Of a stretch of DNA of 64,000 bases, positions 9,190 to 16,995 are shown one piece after another; positions within the stretch are counted from its first letter, which is position 1, and the number at the start of each line of letters is the position of its first letter. The DNA comes from Rhizobium herbae. GTDB lineage: Bacteria > Pseudomonadota > Alphaproteobacteria > Rhizobiales > Rhizobiaceae. Both the position numbers and the translations under genes were made by a program. Location of the stretch: NCBI RefSeq assembly GCF_019511375.1, contig NZ_JAEUAO010000003.1, positions 62,001-126,000 of the forward strand, written 5' to 3'. The notes beneath the pieces were generated by a model. It was not told the DNA's origin. It did no database searches and saw nothing but the letters and a program-made list of their open reading frames with translations.

Positions 9190-10660
9190 CGGCGGCCTCC
9201 GTCGATTGCTTGACCAGCCTGAAGCCGGACACCTTGAGCCAGGAGAAATCGACCGAATCCGTGACTGCGCGGCTGAGGACCATCAGATCCATCGGGCCGC
9301 GCACAGGCTCGTCCAGCTGGATGTTGATGTTGACGACCTGATTTGCGGTGACTTCGCGCCACCCGCTGAAGAATGCCGATGGCTTGGCCGTGCCCTTTCG
9401 CGCAAGCTCGGCCACTTCGGAACGCGCATTCGAATTCGCCGGGGCAAGCAGGAAGCTGACCGCCGCCGGCTCACCTTTCGGATGATCGATAACGGCACTT
9501 GCCGAGAAGGATATCGTTCCGGGCTCGACAGCGCGACTGACCGCGCCCGCCGAGATACCGCTCGCCAACGGATGGCAGACGATGGCATGCTCATGCTCGA
9601 GGAAGCGCACCGTCTGGAATTCCGGGACGATGGGCGTGACGGAAACGTCCGCGATCTGGCTCAACGTGTCGACCGCCAGGCGATAATCGACGATGTACTG
9701 CCCCTCGAGCAGGCTACTCAGCGCAATCATGTTGGGTGTGCTGGCGGGCTTCACCCCGGGCAGTCCCGTGAATACCTTGAACGCCAGCGGGCGCAGGTCG
9801 AGATCCGGATGGGGAAGTTCCGACCGGGCCGAATAGCGCTCGCCGGCGATCGGATAGCCAAGCGAGAGGCCGACGGTCTCGGGTCCGGTCGCGGATATGC
9901 GCAGCCGAAGTGTCCGTGCGGCGCCGCCGCAGGCCCGCGGCAAGGAGAAGAAGTTCCAATTGGGGACGAGTTGCGCGTAGGGCACGATCCACTCGGCCAC
10001 GCCCTCCCCGCTTTCAAGATATCTTAATCCAACGACGAGCTCTCCACTGGCTTTCGGTACGGAATGCAGGTGAAGCGCGAGTCCCACCACGCCGAGGCTG
10101 GACACCGGCAGCAGTTGTTCGACAAAGGCGTTGGCGAGCAGTTGACCGATCCCTTCATCCTTTGGGTCCGCATAGGGATCGTGGGAAAATGCCTCTGAAA
10201 CCGGCTCCCAGCTTCGCGCCTGGAACGCATCTTCAAGAGCCCGGTAGTTTTCCAGCAGCGTCTCGCGTTCCCGCCGCAGAATTGACAGCTCCGAGGTGAT
10301 CGATGTGCTGTATCGGGCGAGCCGGCCCACGCCGCCCTCCGCCAGCGTTCGCAGAAGCGCAAGGCTGTCTGACTTGTTGGCGGGATCAAGCCGCTGAAGG
10401 GGAACTGCGGGCACAGTACCCAGCGACCCCAGCAGCGCCAGGCGCTCTTGCAGATCCACCTCGCCCTCATCGGAAAAGGCGATGGCGATTAACGGAAAGG
10501 CGTTCTGCAGGGTCGCCTGAGGGCGCCCATCCATTTCGAGGTAGGTGACCAGATGCTCTATATCGCTTCCCTCGAAGCACGACCGGTCCCGGTCCGAAGC
10601 CGCCACCAGTTTTTTTGCCGCTATTCGCCGCCCTATGCTGGAAGATATCGTATCTTGCAC
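9179..10660 (-). CDS. wgaA: Hypothetical protein at WgaA (ExpA1) position
   Basis: A 493-residue protein with no signal peptide or clear membrane helix. I do not recognise a catalytic motif. The middle (about 180-300) is rich in short beta-strand-like stretches and the N-terminal third contains a helical segment (TSELSILRRERETLLENYRA). It may belong to an uncharacterised family found beside polysaccharide glycosyltransferases. It is the first gene of the leftward wga operon; the putative WggR operator at 10779-10795 lies about 120 bp upstream. The start is a GTG at 10660 with AGAGG upstream. The name is assigned by position. Confidence 0.6.
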   Translation of the reverse strand: MQDTISSSIGRRIAAKKLVAASDRDRSCFEGSDIEHLVTYLEMDGRPQATLQNAFPLIAIAFSDEGEVDLQERLALLGSLGTVPAVPLQRLDPANKSDSLALLRTLAEGGVGRLARYSTSITSELSILRRERETLLENYRALEDAFQARSWEPVSEAFSHDPYADPKDEGIGQLLANAFVEQLLPVSSLGVVGLALHLHSVPKASGELVVGLRYLESGEGVAEWIVPYAQLVPNWNFFSLPRACGGAARTLRLRISATGPETVGLSLGYPIAGERYSARSELPHPDLDLRPLAFKVFTGLPGVKPASTPNMIALSSLLEGQYIVDYRLAVDTLSQIADVSVTPIVPEFQTVRFLEHEHAIVCHPLASGISAGAVSRAVEPGTISFSASAVIDHPKGEPAAVSFLLAPANSNARSEVAELARKGTAKPSAFFSGWREVTANQVVNINIQLDEPVRGPMDLMVLSRAVTDSVDFSWLKVSGFRLVKQSTEAADVR

Positions 10661-10778
10661 GCATCGCCTCTTCTGTTAGTTCAAATAATCCGGCATCACC
10701 CCAGGAGAACCTAGCAACTATTATTGCAACGCACAATAAGAAAAATCAAATAAAAACAGGAACCAATATTTCATATAT

Positions 10779-10795
10779 ACTTTAAAAATTGAAGT
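10779..10795 (-). promoter_or_regulatory. Putative WggR operator upstream of wgaA
   Basis: ACTTTAAAAATTGAAGT is an imperfect inverted repeat (7-bp arms, 3-bp spacer, one mismatch to ACTTCAA) in an AT-rich stretch between wgcA and wgaA. The same motif, with the same spacer length and the TTGAAGT right arm, recurs at 12678 and 16035 upstream of the other two transcription units of this locus. In S. meliloti the MarR-type activator WggR/ExpG acts at the corresponding wga, wgd and wge promoters. Binding here is inferred from the recurrence. Confidence 0.65.
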
Positions 10796-10804
10796 AATAA
10801 ATTG

Positions 10805-12049
10805 TCATTTTACCGCTCCTTCGCGGATAAGCGATTTCCCACTCATTCTTTCAAGGATATTTTGTTGGCGATCCAGGCAGTCCCTCAGTCTGAAGCGACG
10901 CTCGACTGTCCGGCGCGCCGCGGCACGCATCCCGACATGGTGCTCCGGGCTCCTCAGGGCATCGAGAATGGCTTCGGCGAGTGCATCCGCGTCGAAGAAT
11001 GGCACCAACAGGCCGTTGCGGCCGGTTCGGATAACCTCCCGCACAGGCGCGGTATCTGATCCAATGATCAGCGCACCGCACGCCATTGCCTCCAACACCG
11101 ACCAAGACAAAACGAACGGATAGGTCAGGTAAAGGTGCGCGGCCGAGATCTGGAAAAGCTGCCGCAAAACTGAATGCGGCACCACGCCGGGAAAGACGAT
11201 ATTTTCCCGCGGTATGTCCAGAGATTCCAAGAGGTGGTCCTTCCACGCCCCGCCGCCGGGCGGCGGCACGCCATAGCTCGTGCCATCTCCGCCGACAAAG
11301 ACGAACAACGCATCGGGACGTTGCCGCACAACCTTCGCGGCAGCCTCCAGCACCTGCGGGAATCCGCGGTATGGCTCAAGGTCGCGCGCCACAAAGGTGA
11401 CAATTGGAGGACCACCAGCCCTGAGTACACGTCCGTCCGAAAGCTTGACCGACGTTGTCGGGTCAGGTCGAAACCGCGCCGTATCGATGCCCTCGTGACA
11501 CACCGAAATGCGCCCCTGGGCGTCGGCGGGGTAAAGACTTCTCTGCCAATGGGTGGGGCTGATGCCGGCCTCAATGGCCTCAAGGGACAAGAGCTGCGCG
11601 ATGTTGCGCAGCCGCAGCCTTTTGCGCGTCTCCAGATCGGGTTGATCGTCGGGGGCGAACCCTATGTCCGCCCCTTCCGACCGGTAGAAGAACTCGCAAT
11701 ATCCCAACGCGGGCACCCGCGGCAGTACGTCCTTCAAGAACATCATGCTGCCCCAGCCGATGTGCCCGACGACAATGTCGGGCACCAGCCCCTGCCGCGC
11801 CATCGCATCGAACGTTTCGGCGACGCGATGGCCTATACGCGCGTGATGATCGGGAGTACCCATGTGCCGGGCCATGTGTGGATTTGCGCGCGGGCCGGAT
11901 TCCGCTCGATGTCGAACGACGCGAACTGCCGGGATCTTCTGATCTATGGTTTCGGTGATGAGGCTTACCTCATTTCCGGCCTGCGCGAGCTGGGCGGCCA
12001 AGGCCGCGAATTGGCCGAAGCCCCGCCGGTGTACAAACGCCACGTGCAT
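10805..12049 (-). CDS. wgcA: GT4 glycosyltransferase, WgcA (ExpC)
   Basis: A 414-residue GT-B fold transferase of the GT4 type, acting in the cytoplasm on lipid-linked galactoglucan intermediates. Landmarks are the N-terminal FVHRRGFGQFAALAAQLA strand, ARDLEPYRGFPQVLEAA (about residue 215), and the C-terminal LSWSVLEAMACGALIIGSD with the conserved E-x7-E type donor region. It is separated by 32 bp from the end of wggR and on the same strand, so the two are probably cotranscribed. The stop lies only 9 bp from the wgaA operator. The symbol rests on position between wga and wggR, as for expC. Confidence 0.72.
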   Translation of the reverse strand: MHVAFVHRRGFGQFAALAAQLAQAGNEVSLITETIDQKIPAVRVVRHRAESGPRANPHMARHMGTPDHHARIGHRVAETFDAMARQGLVPDIVVGHIGWGSMMFLKDVLPRVPALGYCEFFYRSEGADIGFAPDDQPDLETRKRLRLRNIAQLLSLEAIEAGISPTHWQRSLYPADAQGRISVCHEGIDTARFRPDPTTSVKLSDGRVLRAGGPPIVTFVARDLEPYRGFPQVLEAAAKVVRQRPDALFVFVGGDGTSYGVPPPGGGAWKDHLLESLDIPRENIVFPGVVPHSVLRQLFQISAAHLYLTYPFVLSWSVLEAMACGALIIGSDTAPVREVIRTGRNGLLVPFFDADALAEAILDALRSPEHHVGMRAAARRTVERRFRLRDCLDRQQNILERMSGKSLIREGAVK

Positions 12050-12081
12050 CGCGCCTAGTCCGCCATTGCCGGGCCCACCGC

Positions 12082-12666
12082 TTAGACGCCGTACCGTGAA
12101 GCCGTGCCCCAGGCCAGTTCGAGCTGGTGCAGTGTCTGGAAAGCCGTCTCGAGCATCCGCTGGTCCTGGTCGCCACGGTTTACCGCGCGCTCATAAGTCA
12201 TGGCCGCGTCGCGGAGACTTGCCCTCAGTTGCCGCCCCTTTTCTGTCAGCTTGATGCGTGCGGACCGCTTGTCGCGCTGGGAGGCCACGCGGTCAATGTA
12301 ATCGCCGTCGGCAAGCTGCTTCAGATAGTAGGAAACATTGGAACCAACATAATGCCCGCGATCCAGCAGTTCGGCCACCGAGAGCTCCGAGTCGCCGATT
12401 GCCAGCAGAATCATCGCCTGTGCCGGCCCGACGTCATCGACACGAAGTTTCGTCAGCTCCGCCCGAATGAGGCCCGAAAACCGTCGGCTTGCCCGCTCCA
12501 TGAGGCGCGCAAGCTCGAAATATGTAATCTGCCGGAGGTCACCAAACTCGGCATCCTGAGGATAGCCGGGGTCTGCATGTGCTGCCTGCCCCTTATTTCG
12601 AGTCCCCAGATCATCATTCAGATTGGACGGACTGAGCACATTATTTTCTTTCACTTCACGCTCCAT
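12082..12666 (-). CDS. wggR: MarR-family transcriptional activator, WggR (ExpG/MucS)
   Basis: A 194-residue MarR-type winged-helix protein. The core (about 60-170) has an N-terminal dimerisation helix, the DNA-recognition region LSVAELLDRGHYVGSNVSYY, and the wing with DRVASQRDKRSARIKLTEKG, whose D-x-R-S motif is typical of MarR. About 50 extra N-terminal residues are polar and probably disordered. In S. meliloti the equivalent activates all galactoglucan transcription units in response to quorum sensing and phosphate signals. I chose the ATG at 12666; an upstream in-frame TTG at 12684 would put the start inside the operator. The operator at 12678-12694 is only 12 bp from the ATG, so autoregulation is likely. 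Confidence 0.82.
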   Translation of the reverse strand: MEREVKENNVLSPSNLNDDLGTRNKGQAAHADPGYPQDAEFGDLRQITYFELARLMERASRRFSGLIRAELTKLRVDDVGPAQAMILLAIGDSELSVAELLDRGHYVGSNVSYYLKQLADGDYIDRVASQRDKRSARIKLTEKGRQLRASLRDAAMTYERAVNRGDQDQRMLETAFQTLHQLELAWGTASRYGV

Positions 12667-12677
12667 TTCGGAAAAAT

Positions 12678-12694
12678 ACTTCAAAAGTTGAAGT
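12678..12694 (+). promoter_or_regulatory. Putative WggR operator between wggR and wgdA
   Basis: ACTTCAAAAGTTGAAGT is a perfect inverted repeat (7-bp arms, 3-bp spacer AAG). A further half-site-like CTTCAAAT follows at about 12698. It lies in the divergent region between wggR and wgdA and is the best copy of a motif also found upstream of wgaA and wgeA. Confidence 0.7.
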
Positions 12695-12850
12695 AATCTT
12701 CAAATATCCCCATCACGCCGGATTACCCCGAGCTTGCACAAGCCCTCCCTTCTGTGCCAGATTGGCAAAAGCAATACTACACTTCCGACCAGTTATAACC
12801 GCTTCTGCCCTCCAGAAGATGGCTCTAACGTTAACTCAAGGCAAATTGCC

Positions 12851-14611
12851 ATGCGTGATACTGTTCAAAATGAGACAAGAAGCAAGAGCCAAATTTTGGG
12901 AGGCAAAGATCAAACCAACCCGGGATTGCTGATATCGCAAGCAAAGCGTGTATTCCTCGCCGGGTTACTGTATGCGGCTGCGCTCAGCGTGTGTCTCAAT
13001 TTGCTACAACTCACGATGCCCCTCTTTATGCTGCAAGTTCATGACAGGGTGCTCAATAGTCAGAGTATGGACACGCTCGTCATGCTCACGATCTTGGCGA
13101 TCGGCGCCCTTGTGGTGCTCGGTGTTCTGGAATTCATCCGCGCCCTCTCTTTCCAAGTCATCGGTGGCGCGCTCGTGCGCCGTTTAAACATGCCAGTCCT
13201 GACCGCCGCCGTTCAAGCCTCGGTTGACCAGGGATTGGCGCGGGCGACCCAGTCGCTTCGCGACATCGCAGATTTGCGAAGCTTTTTGACCTCTTCGGCG
13301 GTGACCGCGCCGCTCGACGCGGCCTGGTCCCCGATCTTCCTCGGCGCCCTTTTCATTTTGCATCCGCTTTTCGGCCTGATCGGAGCGGTATCCGCGGCAA
13401 TGCTGCTTTGCGGCGGCCTGGTCACGGACATGTTGACCCGCCAACTCACCAAGGAAGCGAACCAGACAAATATCGAAGCCGTGTCAAAGATTGGCGCATC
13501 GCTGCGACATGCCGAGGCCATCGAGGCTATGGGTATGCTGCCGGCCCTGGCGAATCGTTGGCGCACCCTGCAAATGCAAGCCCTCGGCGCCTTTGAAACG
13601 AGTGGGAGCAGGAGCAAGGCGATGTCGTCCATCACCCGCAGCCTGCGCTACTCCATTCAGATCGTCACTCTGGCTGCCGGAGCGTTTCTGGTGCTGGAGC
13701 AGGCAATCACGCCCGGCGCGATGATGGCATCGAGCATTCTTGTGGGACGCCTCCTGATACCCTTCGATTCGATCATCGACAATTGGCGGCAGTGGGTTCT
13801 GGCGATCGCGGGCTGGCGTCGCCTTGAGGCAACCCTCAAGGCGGACCTTGCGATCCGTCAAACGATGCCCACGCCGCATTCGTCGGGCGACCTCGTGGTC
13901 GACAAGCTGGTTTACGCAGCCCCGGGCCTGGATGTGCCAATCATAAAGGGCATTTCTTTCTCCCTCTCGCCGGGCGAAGTCCTGGGTGTCGTCGGTCCTT
14001 CCGCGGCAGGCAAATCGACCCTCGCGCGCCTGCTGGTCGGAATCTTGCGTCCCACGTCCGGCGGCGTCTTCCTTGACGGCAACAACACCTATCTCTGGGA
14101 GCGCAGCTCGTTCGGCCAAGTGGTCGGATATCTGCCGCAATCCGTGTCGCTTTTGGAAGGCACGATTCGAGAGAACATCGGGCGGATGGCCGAAAGCGAT
14201 CCATATAAAGTGCTGGAGGCGGCGCGACTGGCCGACATCCACGACATGATCGGACGCCTACAACTCGGTTACGACACGCCCGTCGGCGACGGACACCTCA
14301 CCCTTTCCGGAGGGCAGCGGCAGCGCATAGCGTTGGCCCGCTGCCTCTACAACAGGCCTCGCCTCATCGTGCTCGACGAGCCGAATGCAAACCTCGACGC
14401 CATTGGCGAGCAGGCCCTCATCCGCGCGATCCAGCACGCTCGCGGCGACGGCGCGATCGTCATAATAATCGCTCACAGGCCAGCCATCATGCAAGTCGCC
14501 GACAAGCTGCTCGTGCTTGAAAACGGCCGCGTCACACAGTTCGGGCCGCGAGCGGACGTGATTCCGGCGACAATGCCGGGCGAGGCGCGCCGCGAGGTGG
14601 CCGCGAAATGA
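12851..14611 (+). CDS. wgdA: Type I secretion ABC transporter (permease-ATPase), WgdA (ExpD1)
   Basis: A 586-residue fused membrane/ATPase exporter subunit. The first 330 residues carry about five to six hydrophobic helices. The ATPase has Walker A GPSAAGKST (about residue 383), the LSGGQRQR signature (about 486), Walker B LIVLDEPNANLD (about 505) and the H-loop IIAHRPA (about 541). It resembles PrtD-type exporters of RTX proteins. With wgdB (overlapping by 4 bp) and an outer-membrane TolC it should export the RTX protein WgeA encoded next. I chose the ATG at 12851 over the longer reading from 12734, because the extra 39 residues are polar and unlike the family, and the shorter start leaves room for the promoter. 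Confidence 0.85.
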   Translation: MRDTVQNETRSKSQILGGKDQTNPGLLISQAKRVFLAGLLYAAALSVCLNLLQLTMPLFMLQVHDRVLNSQSMDTLVMLTILAIGALVVLGVLEFIRALSFQVIGGALVRRLNMPVLTAAVQASVDQGLARATQSLRDIADLRSFLTSSAVTAPLDAAWSPIFLGALFILHPLFGLIGAVSAAMLLCGGLVTDMLTRQLTKEANQTNIEAVSKIGASLRHAEAIEAMGMLPALANRWRTLQMQALGAFETSGSRSKAMSSITRSLRYSIQIVTLAAGAFLVLEQAITPGAMMASSILVGRLLIPFDSIIDNWRQWVLAIAGWRRLEATLKADLAIRQTMPTPHSSGDLVVDKLVYAAPGLDVPIIKGISFSLSPGEVLGVVGPSAAGKSTLARLLVGILRPTSGGVFLDGNNTYLWERSSFGQVVGYLPQSVSLLEGTIRENIGRMAESDPYKVLEAARLADIHDMIGRLQLGYDTPVGDGHLTLSGGQRQRIALARCLYNRPRLIVLDEPNANLDAIGEQALIRAIQHARGDGAIVIIIAHRPAIMQVADKLLVLENGRVTQFGPRADVIPATMPGEARREVAAK

Positions 14612-15996
14612 CGGAGAAGAAGCCTCTTGCGGTCCGCCCCGCTCTTACCGAGCGCCGCCTGCCATTTGATCAGCCGGTCGGCCCCTCGCGCTTGGAATTC
14701 GACCAACCTGATACCCGCTCGCCGCTCCGCCGTCTTGTCATCGCGGGCATCGCCACGATCCTGGTGTCCTTCGGTGGATTCTTTGCCTGGGCGTTTTCGA
14801 CCGAACTCAGCAGCGCGACGGTCGCCAACGGAACGGTCATCGTCGATTCAAAGAGAAAGACCATCAGCCATTTTGAAGGCGGCGTGATGAGCCGGCTGCT
14901 CGTTCAGGAGGGCGACAAGGTCGCTGCCGGGCAGCCCCTGATCGAGTTGGAGGATACGCGAGCCCGTTCCGGCCTGCGGTCGCTCCAGATTCGGCGCATT
15001 GGCCTTATCGCGAAACTGGCGCGACTGAAGGCCGAGCAGGCCGGCGCGCCCCGGATCAGTTTTCCACAGGATTTCGACGACGCCCGGGACGCCGCGATCG
15101 ACGACGCCGTGATGGCCGAGACGATATTTTTCGAGAAGCGGCGCGAGACCCAGGGGGGGCGCATAGAGGTCCAGAAAAAAACCATCGAGGAGCACCTCGA
15201 ACAAGCGAAGTCACTCGGCATCCAGATCCAGGCGACGGACCAGCAAATCAACCTTATCGACGAGCAGCGGACGGCGATATCAACATTGGTGAAAAAGGGT
15301 GCCTTTTCGCGCACGCAACTCATCGAGATCGAGTCCCGGCTCAGCGAGCTTGCGCGGGAACGGAGCGAACTCGTCGGCGACAAGGCCCGGGCAGAAAAAG
15401 CCAGAGCTGGCGCGCAACTCGCGATGATCGGAATCGAAAGCGAGTTTCAGTCGACGATTGCGGGCGAAATCACGACGACACGTGTCGAGCTCGCGGATGT
15501 CGAAGAGCAGATCACCACCTCGAAGGATGTGCTGCGGCGCCTTGAGATCCGCTCTCCGCAGGACGGTATCATCAGTGACATCTGGCTGCGCACCCCTGGC
15601 AGCGCGGTCACGCCCGGTCAGCCGTTGCTTGAGATCGTTCCGGAAAATGAGCCCCTATTGATCGAGATGCGCGTCAATCCTCGTGACATCGACAGCATCG
15701 CCATCGGCTCCCGGACGCAAATCCGGTTGACGGCCTATAATCAGCGCTCCCGCCTGCCAATGGAAGGCGCCATAACTTATGTCGCCGCAGACCAGTCCGT
15801 AGATGAAAAGTCAAACACCGCGTTCTTCGTCGCGCGCGCCAAACTCGACGCGGCATCGCTCAAGGCAAATCCCGATGTCCGCCTCTACCCCGGCATGCCC
15901 GCGGAGGTGTTGATTATCCACAAGTCACGCCTTGCAATCGATTACCTCACCTCTCCCGCCGTCGAGAGTTTCAATCGCGCCTTCAGGGAAGACTAG
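14608..15996 (+). CDS. wgdB: Membrane fusion protein of type I secretion (HlyD family), WgdB (ExpD2)
   Basis: A 462-residue HlyD/PrtE-type periplasmic adaptor. It has a cytoplasmic N-terminus, one transmembrane helix (about 47-66, IAGIATILVSFGGFFAWAF), a lipoyl-like segment (ISHFEGGVMSRLLVQEGD), a long coiled-coil hairpin (about 125-310, including KKTIEEHLEQAKSLG and ELARERSELV), and a C-terminal beta-barrel with IRSPQDGIISDIW. It bridges WgdA and an outer-membrane channel. ATGA overlap with wgdA implies translational coupling. No outer-membrane component is encoded nearby, as is usual when a shared TolC is used. Confidence 0.87.
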   Translation: MTEKKPLAVRPALTERRLPFDQPVGPSRLEFDQPDTRSPLRRLVIAGIATILVSFGGFFAWAFSTELSSATVANGTVIVDSKRKTISHFEGGVMSRLLVQEGDKVAAGQPLIELEDTRARSGLRSLQIRRIGLIAKLARLKAEQAGAPRISFPQDFDDARDAAIDDAVMAETIFFEKRRETQGGRIEVQKKTIEEHLEQAKSLGIQIQATDQQINLIDEQRTAISTLVKKGAFSRTQLIEIESRLSELARERSELVGDKARAEKARAGAQLAMIGIESEFQSTIAGEITTTRVELADVEEQITTSKDVLRRLEIRSPQDGIISDIWLRTPGSAVTPGQPLLEIVPENEPLLIEMRVNPRDIDSIAIGSRTQIRLTAYNQRSRLPMEGAITYVAADQSVDEKSNTAFFVARAKLDAASLKANPDVRLYPGMPAEVLIIHKSRLAIDYLTSPAVESFNRAFRED

Positions 15997-16034
15997 CACG
16001 CGGAATCGAAATCGAGAGATTTCTTATGCAAAGT

Positions 16035-16051
16035 GTTTCAATTTTTGAAGT
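16035..16051 (+). promoter_or_regulatory. Putative WggR operator upstream of wgeA
   Basis: GTTTCAATTTTTGAAGT is a near-palindrome (7-bp arms, 3-bp spacer TTT, left arm differing from ACTTCAA at two bases). It is in the AT-rich 275-bp interval between wgdB and wgeA, about 220 bp from the wgeA start. It matches the motifs at 10779 and 12678 in arm sequence and spacing. The rest of the interval contains no ORF; the RBS AAGGAGAGG precedes wgeA. Confidence 0.6.
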
Positions 16052-16271
16052 TATTTGCAAATAAAATAGATGGACTTTACTTCATAAAACTTGTAATTGC
16101 CGAAATAATGTACCATTAAGAACCAGATCGGGAAATTTATTTCCCAAGATTGAGCACATTCTCTCCTTTAGATGCTTGCGTTGTTCTTTGTTGCAATGCA
16201 CAGTCCAGACGCGCGATCGTCGCCCCTTGCGCCGAAAACGCGTTCATAGAAACCTGATAAAGGAGAGGCAG

Positions 16272-16931
16272 ATGGCCACATTGGAAGGCGGCGCATACGA
16301 CGACGCCCTGTTCGGCTCCCGCTTCAGCGATTTCATTCGCGCCCATGGGGGCGATGATTTCGTGAGCGGCGGCAACGGGCACGACATCGTGTTCGGTGAT
16401 GACGGTGATGACCTGCTGTTCGGCGGAAAGGGAAATGACTCCCTGTTCGGCGGCGAAGGCAGCGACTTGCTGAACGGTGAAAACGGCGACGACACCCTCG
16501 TCGGCGGCTGGGGTGATGACCTTCTCTACGGCGACAAGGGAAGCGATATCCTGTTCGGCGGACAGGGAAGCGACCTTTTGTCCGGCGGCAAGGGCAAGGA
16601 CGTACTTTATGGTGGTGATGGTCACGACATCATTGACGGCGGGGACGGTAACGACACCCTTGCTGGCGGTGCCGGCCATGACATCTTCGTCTTCGACGGC
16701 GGCGGCGGGAATGACGTCATTCTTGACTTTACCGCGGGCGAGGATCTGCTGCAGATATCGAAGGGCATCAATGGCCTCGACGTGTCTTCGCCCGAAGACC
16801 TGGCCTCGCGCGTCACGCAGGTTGGCGGCAATGTCGTCGTGGATCTCGGCCATGGCGATACGCTCACATTGGTAAATGCCGACGCCGACGACATCCAGGC
16901 CAATCCCGACCACTATTTCACTGTTCACTGA
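16272..16931 (+). CDS. wgeA: Secreted RTX calcium-binding protein, WgeA (ExpE1)
   Basis: A 219-residue acidic, glycine/aspartate-rich protein made mostly of GGxGxDxL/I/V-type nonapeptide repeats (about residues 25-140, for example GGKGNDSLFGGEGSDLLNGE), which bind Ca2+ in a parallel beta-roll after export. The C-terminal part (about 145-219, beginning GHDIFVFDGGGGNDVILDFT) matches the uncleaved C-terminal secretion signal region of type I substrates. The adjacent wgdAB encode its likely exporter. In S. meliloti the homologue is needed for polysaccharide export. The ATG at 16272 follows AAGGAGAGGCAG; the longer reading from 16176 is unlikely because its extra residues are basic and arginine-rich. 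Confidence 0.85.
   Translation: MATLEGGAYDDALFGSRFSDFIRAHGGDDFVSGGNGHDIVFGDDGDDLLFGGKGNDSLFGGEGSDLLNGENGDDTLVGGWGDDLLYGDKGSDILFGGQGSDLLSGGKGKDVLYGGDGHDIIDGGDGNDTLAGGAGHDIFVFDGGGGNDVILDFTAGEDLLQISKGINGLDVSSPEDLASRVTQVGGNVVVDLGHGDTLTLVNADADDIQANPDHYFTVH
16335..16700 (+). repeat. Tandem RTX nonapeptide-coding repeats in wgeA
   Basis: Degenerate 27-bp units (two alternating 9-codon modules ending in GGC/GGT-rich glycine codons) encode the Ca2+-binding beta-roll of WgeA. Their regularity also opens long but meaningless frames on the opposite strand. Confidence 0.8.
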
Positions 16932-16995
16932 GCCTGAGCTCGGCGCGCCCTGCCTCCTCCCGTGGGGCGCGCTATTCGATTCAGAAGGATAGCGT

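Noticed and set aside
7810..9213. 467-residue plus-strand frame
   Set aside because: Fully antisense to the GT2 part of wgaB, with no RBS and no recognisable product.
10680..16270. PHO boxes upstream of wgaA, wgdA and wgeA
   Set aside because: S. meliloti galactoglucan genes are phosphate-regulated, but I could not see a convincing CTGTCAT-type direct repeat by eye; a position-weight-matrix search would decide.
16320..16715. Regular tandem repeats that might be a CRISPR array
   Set aside because: The repeats are contiguous and in frame with the RTX coding sequence, with no unique spacers.
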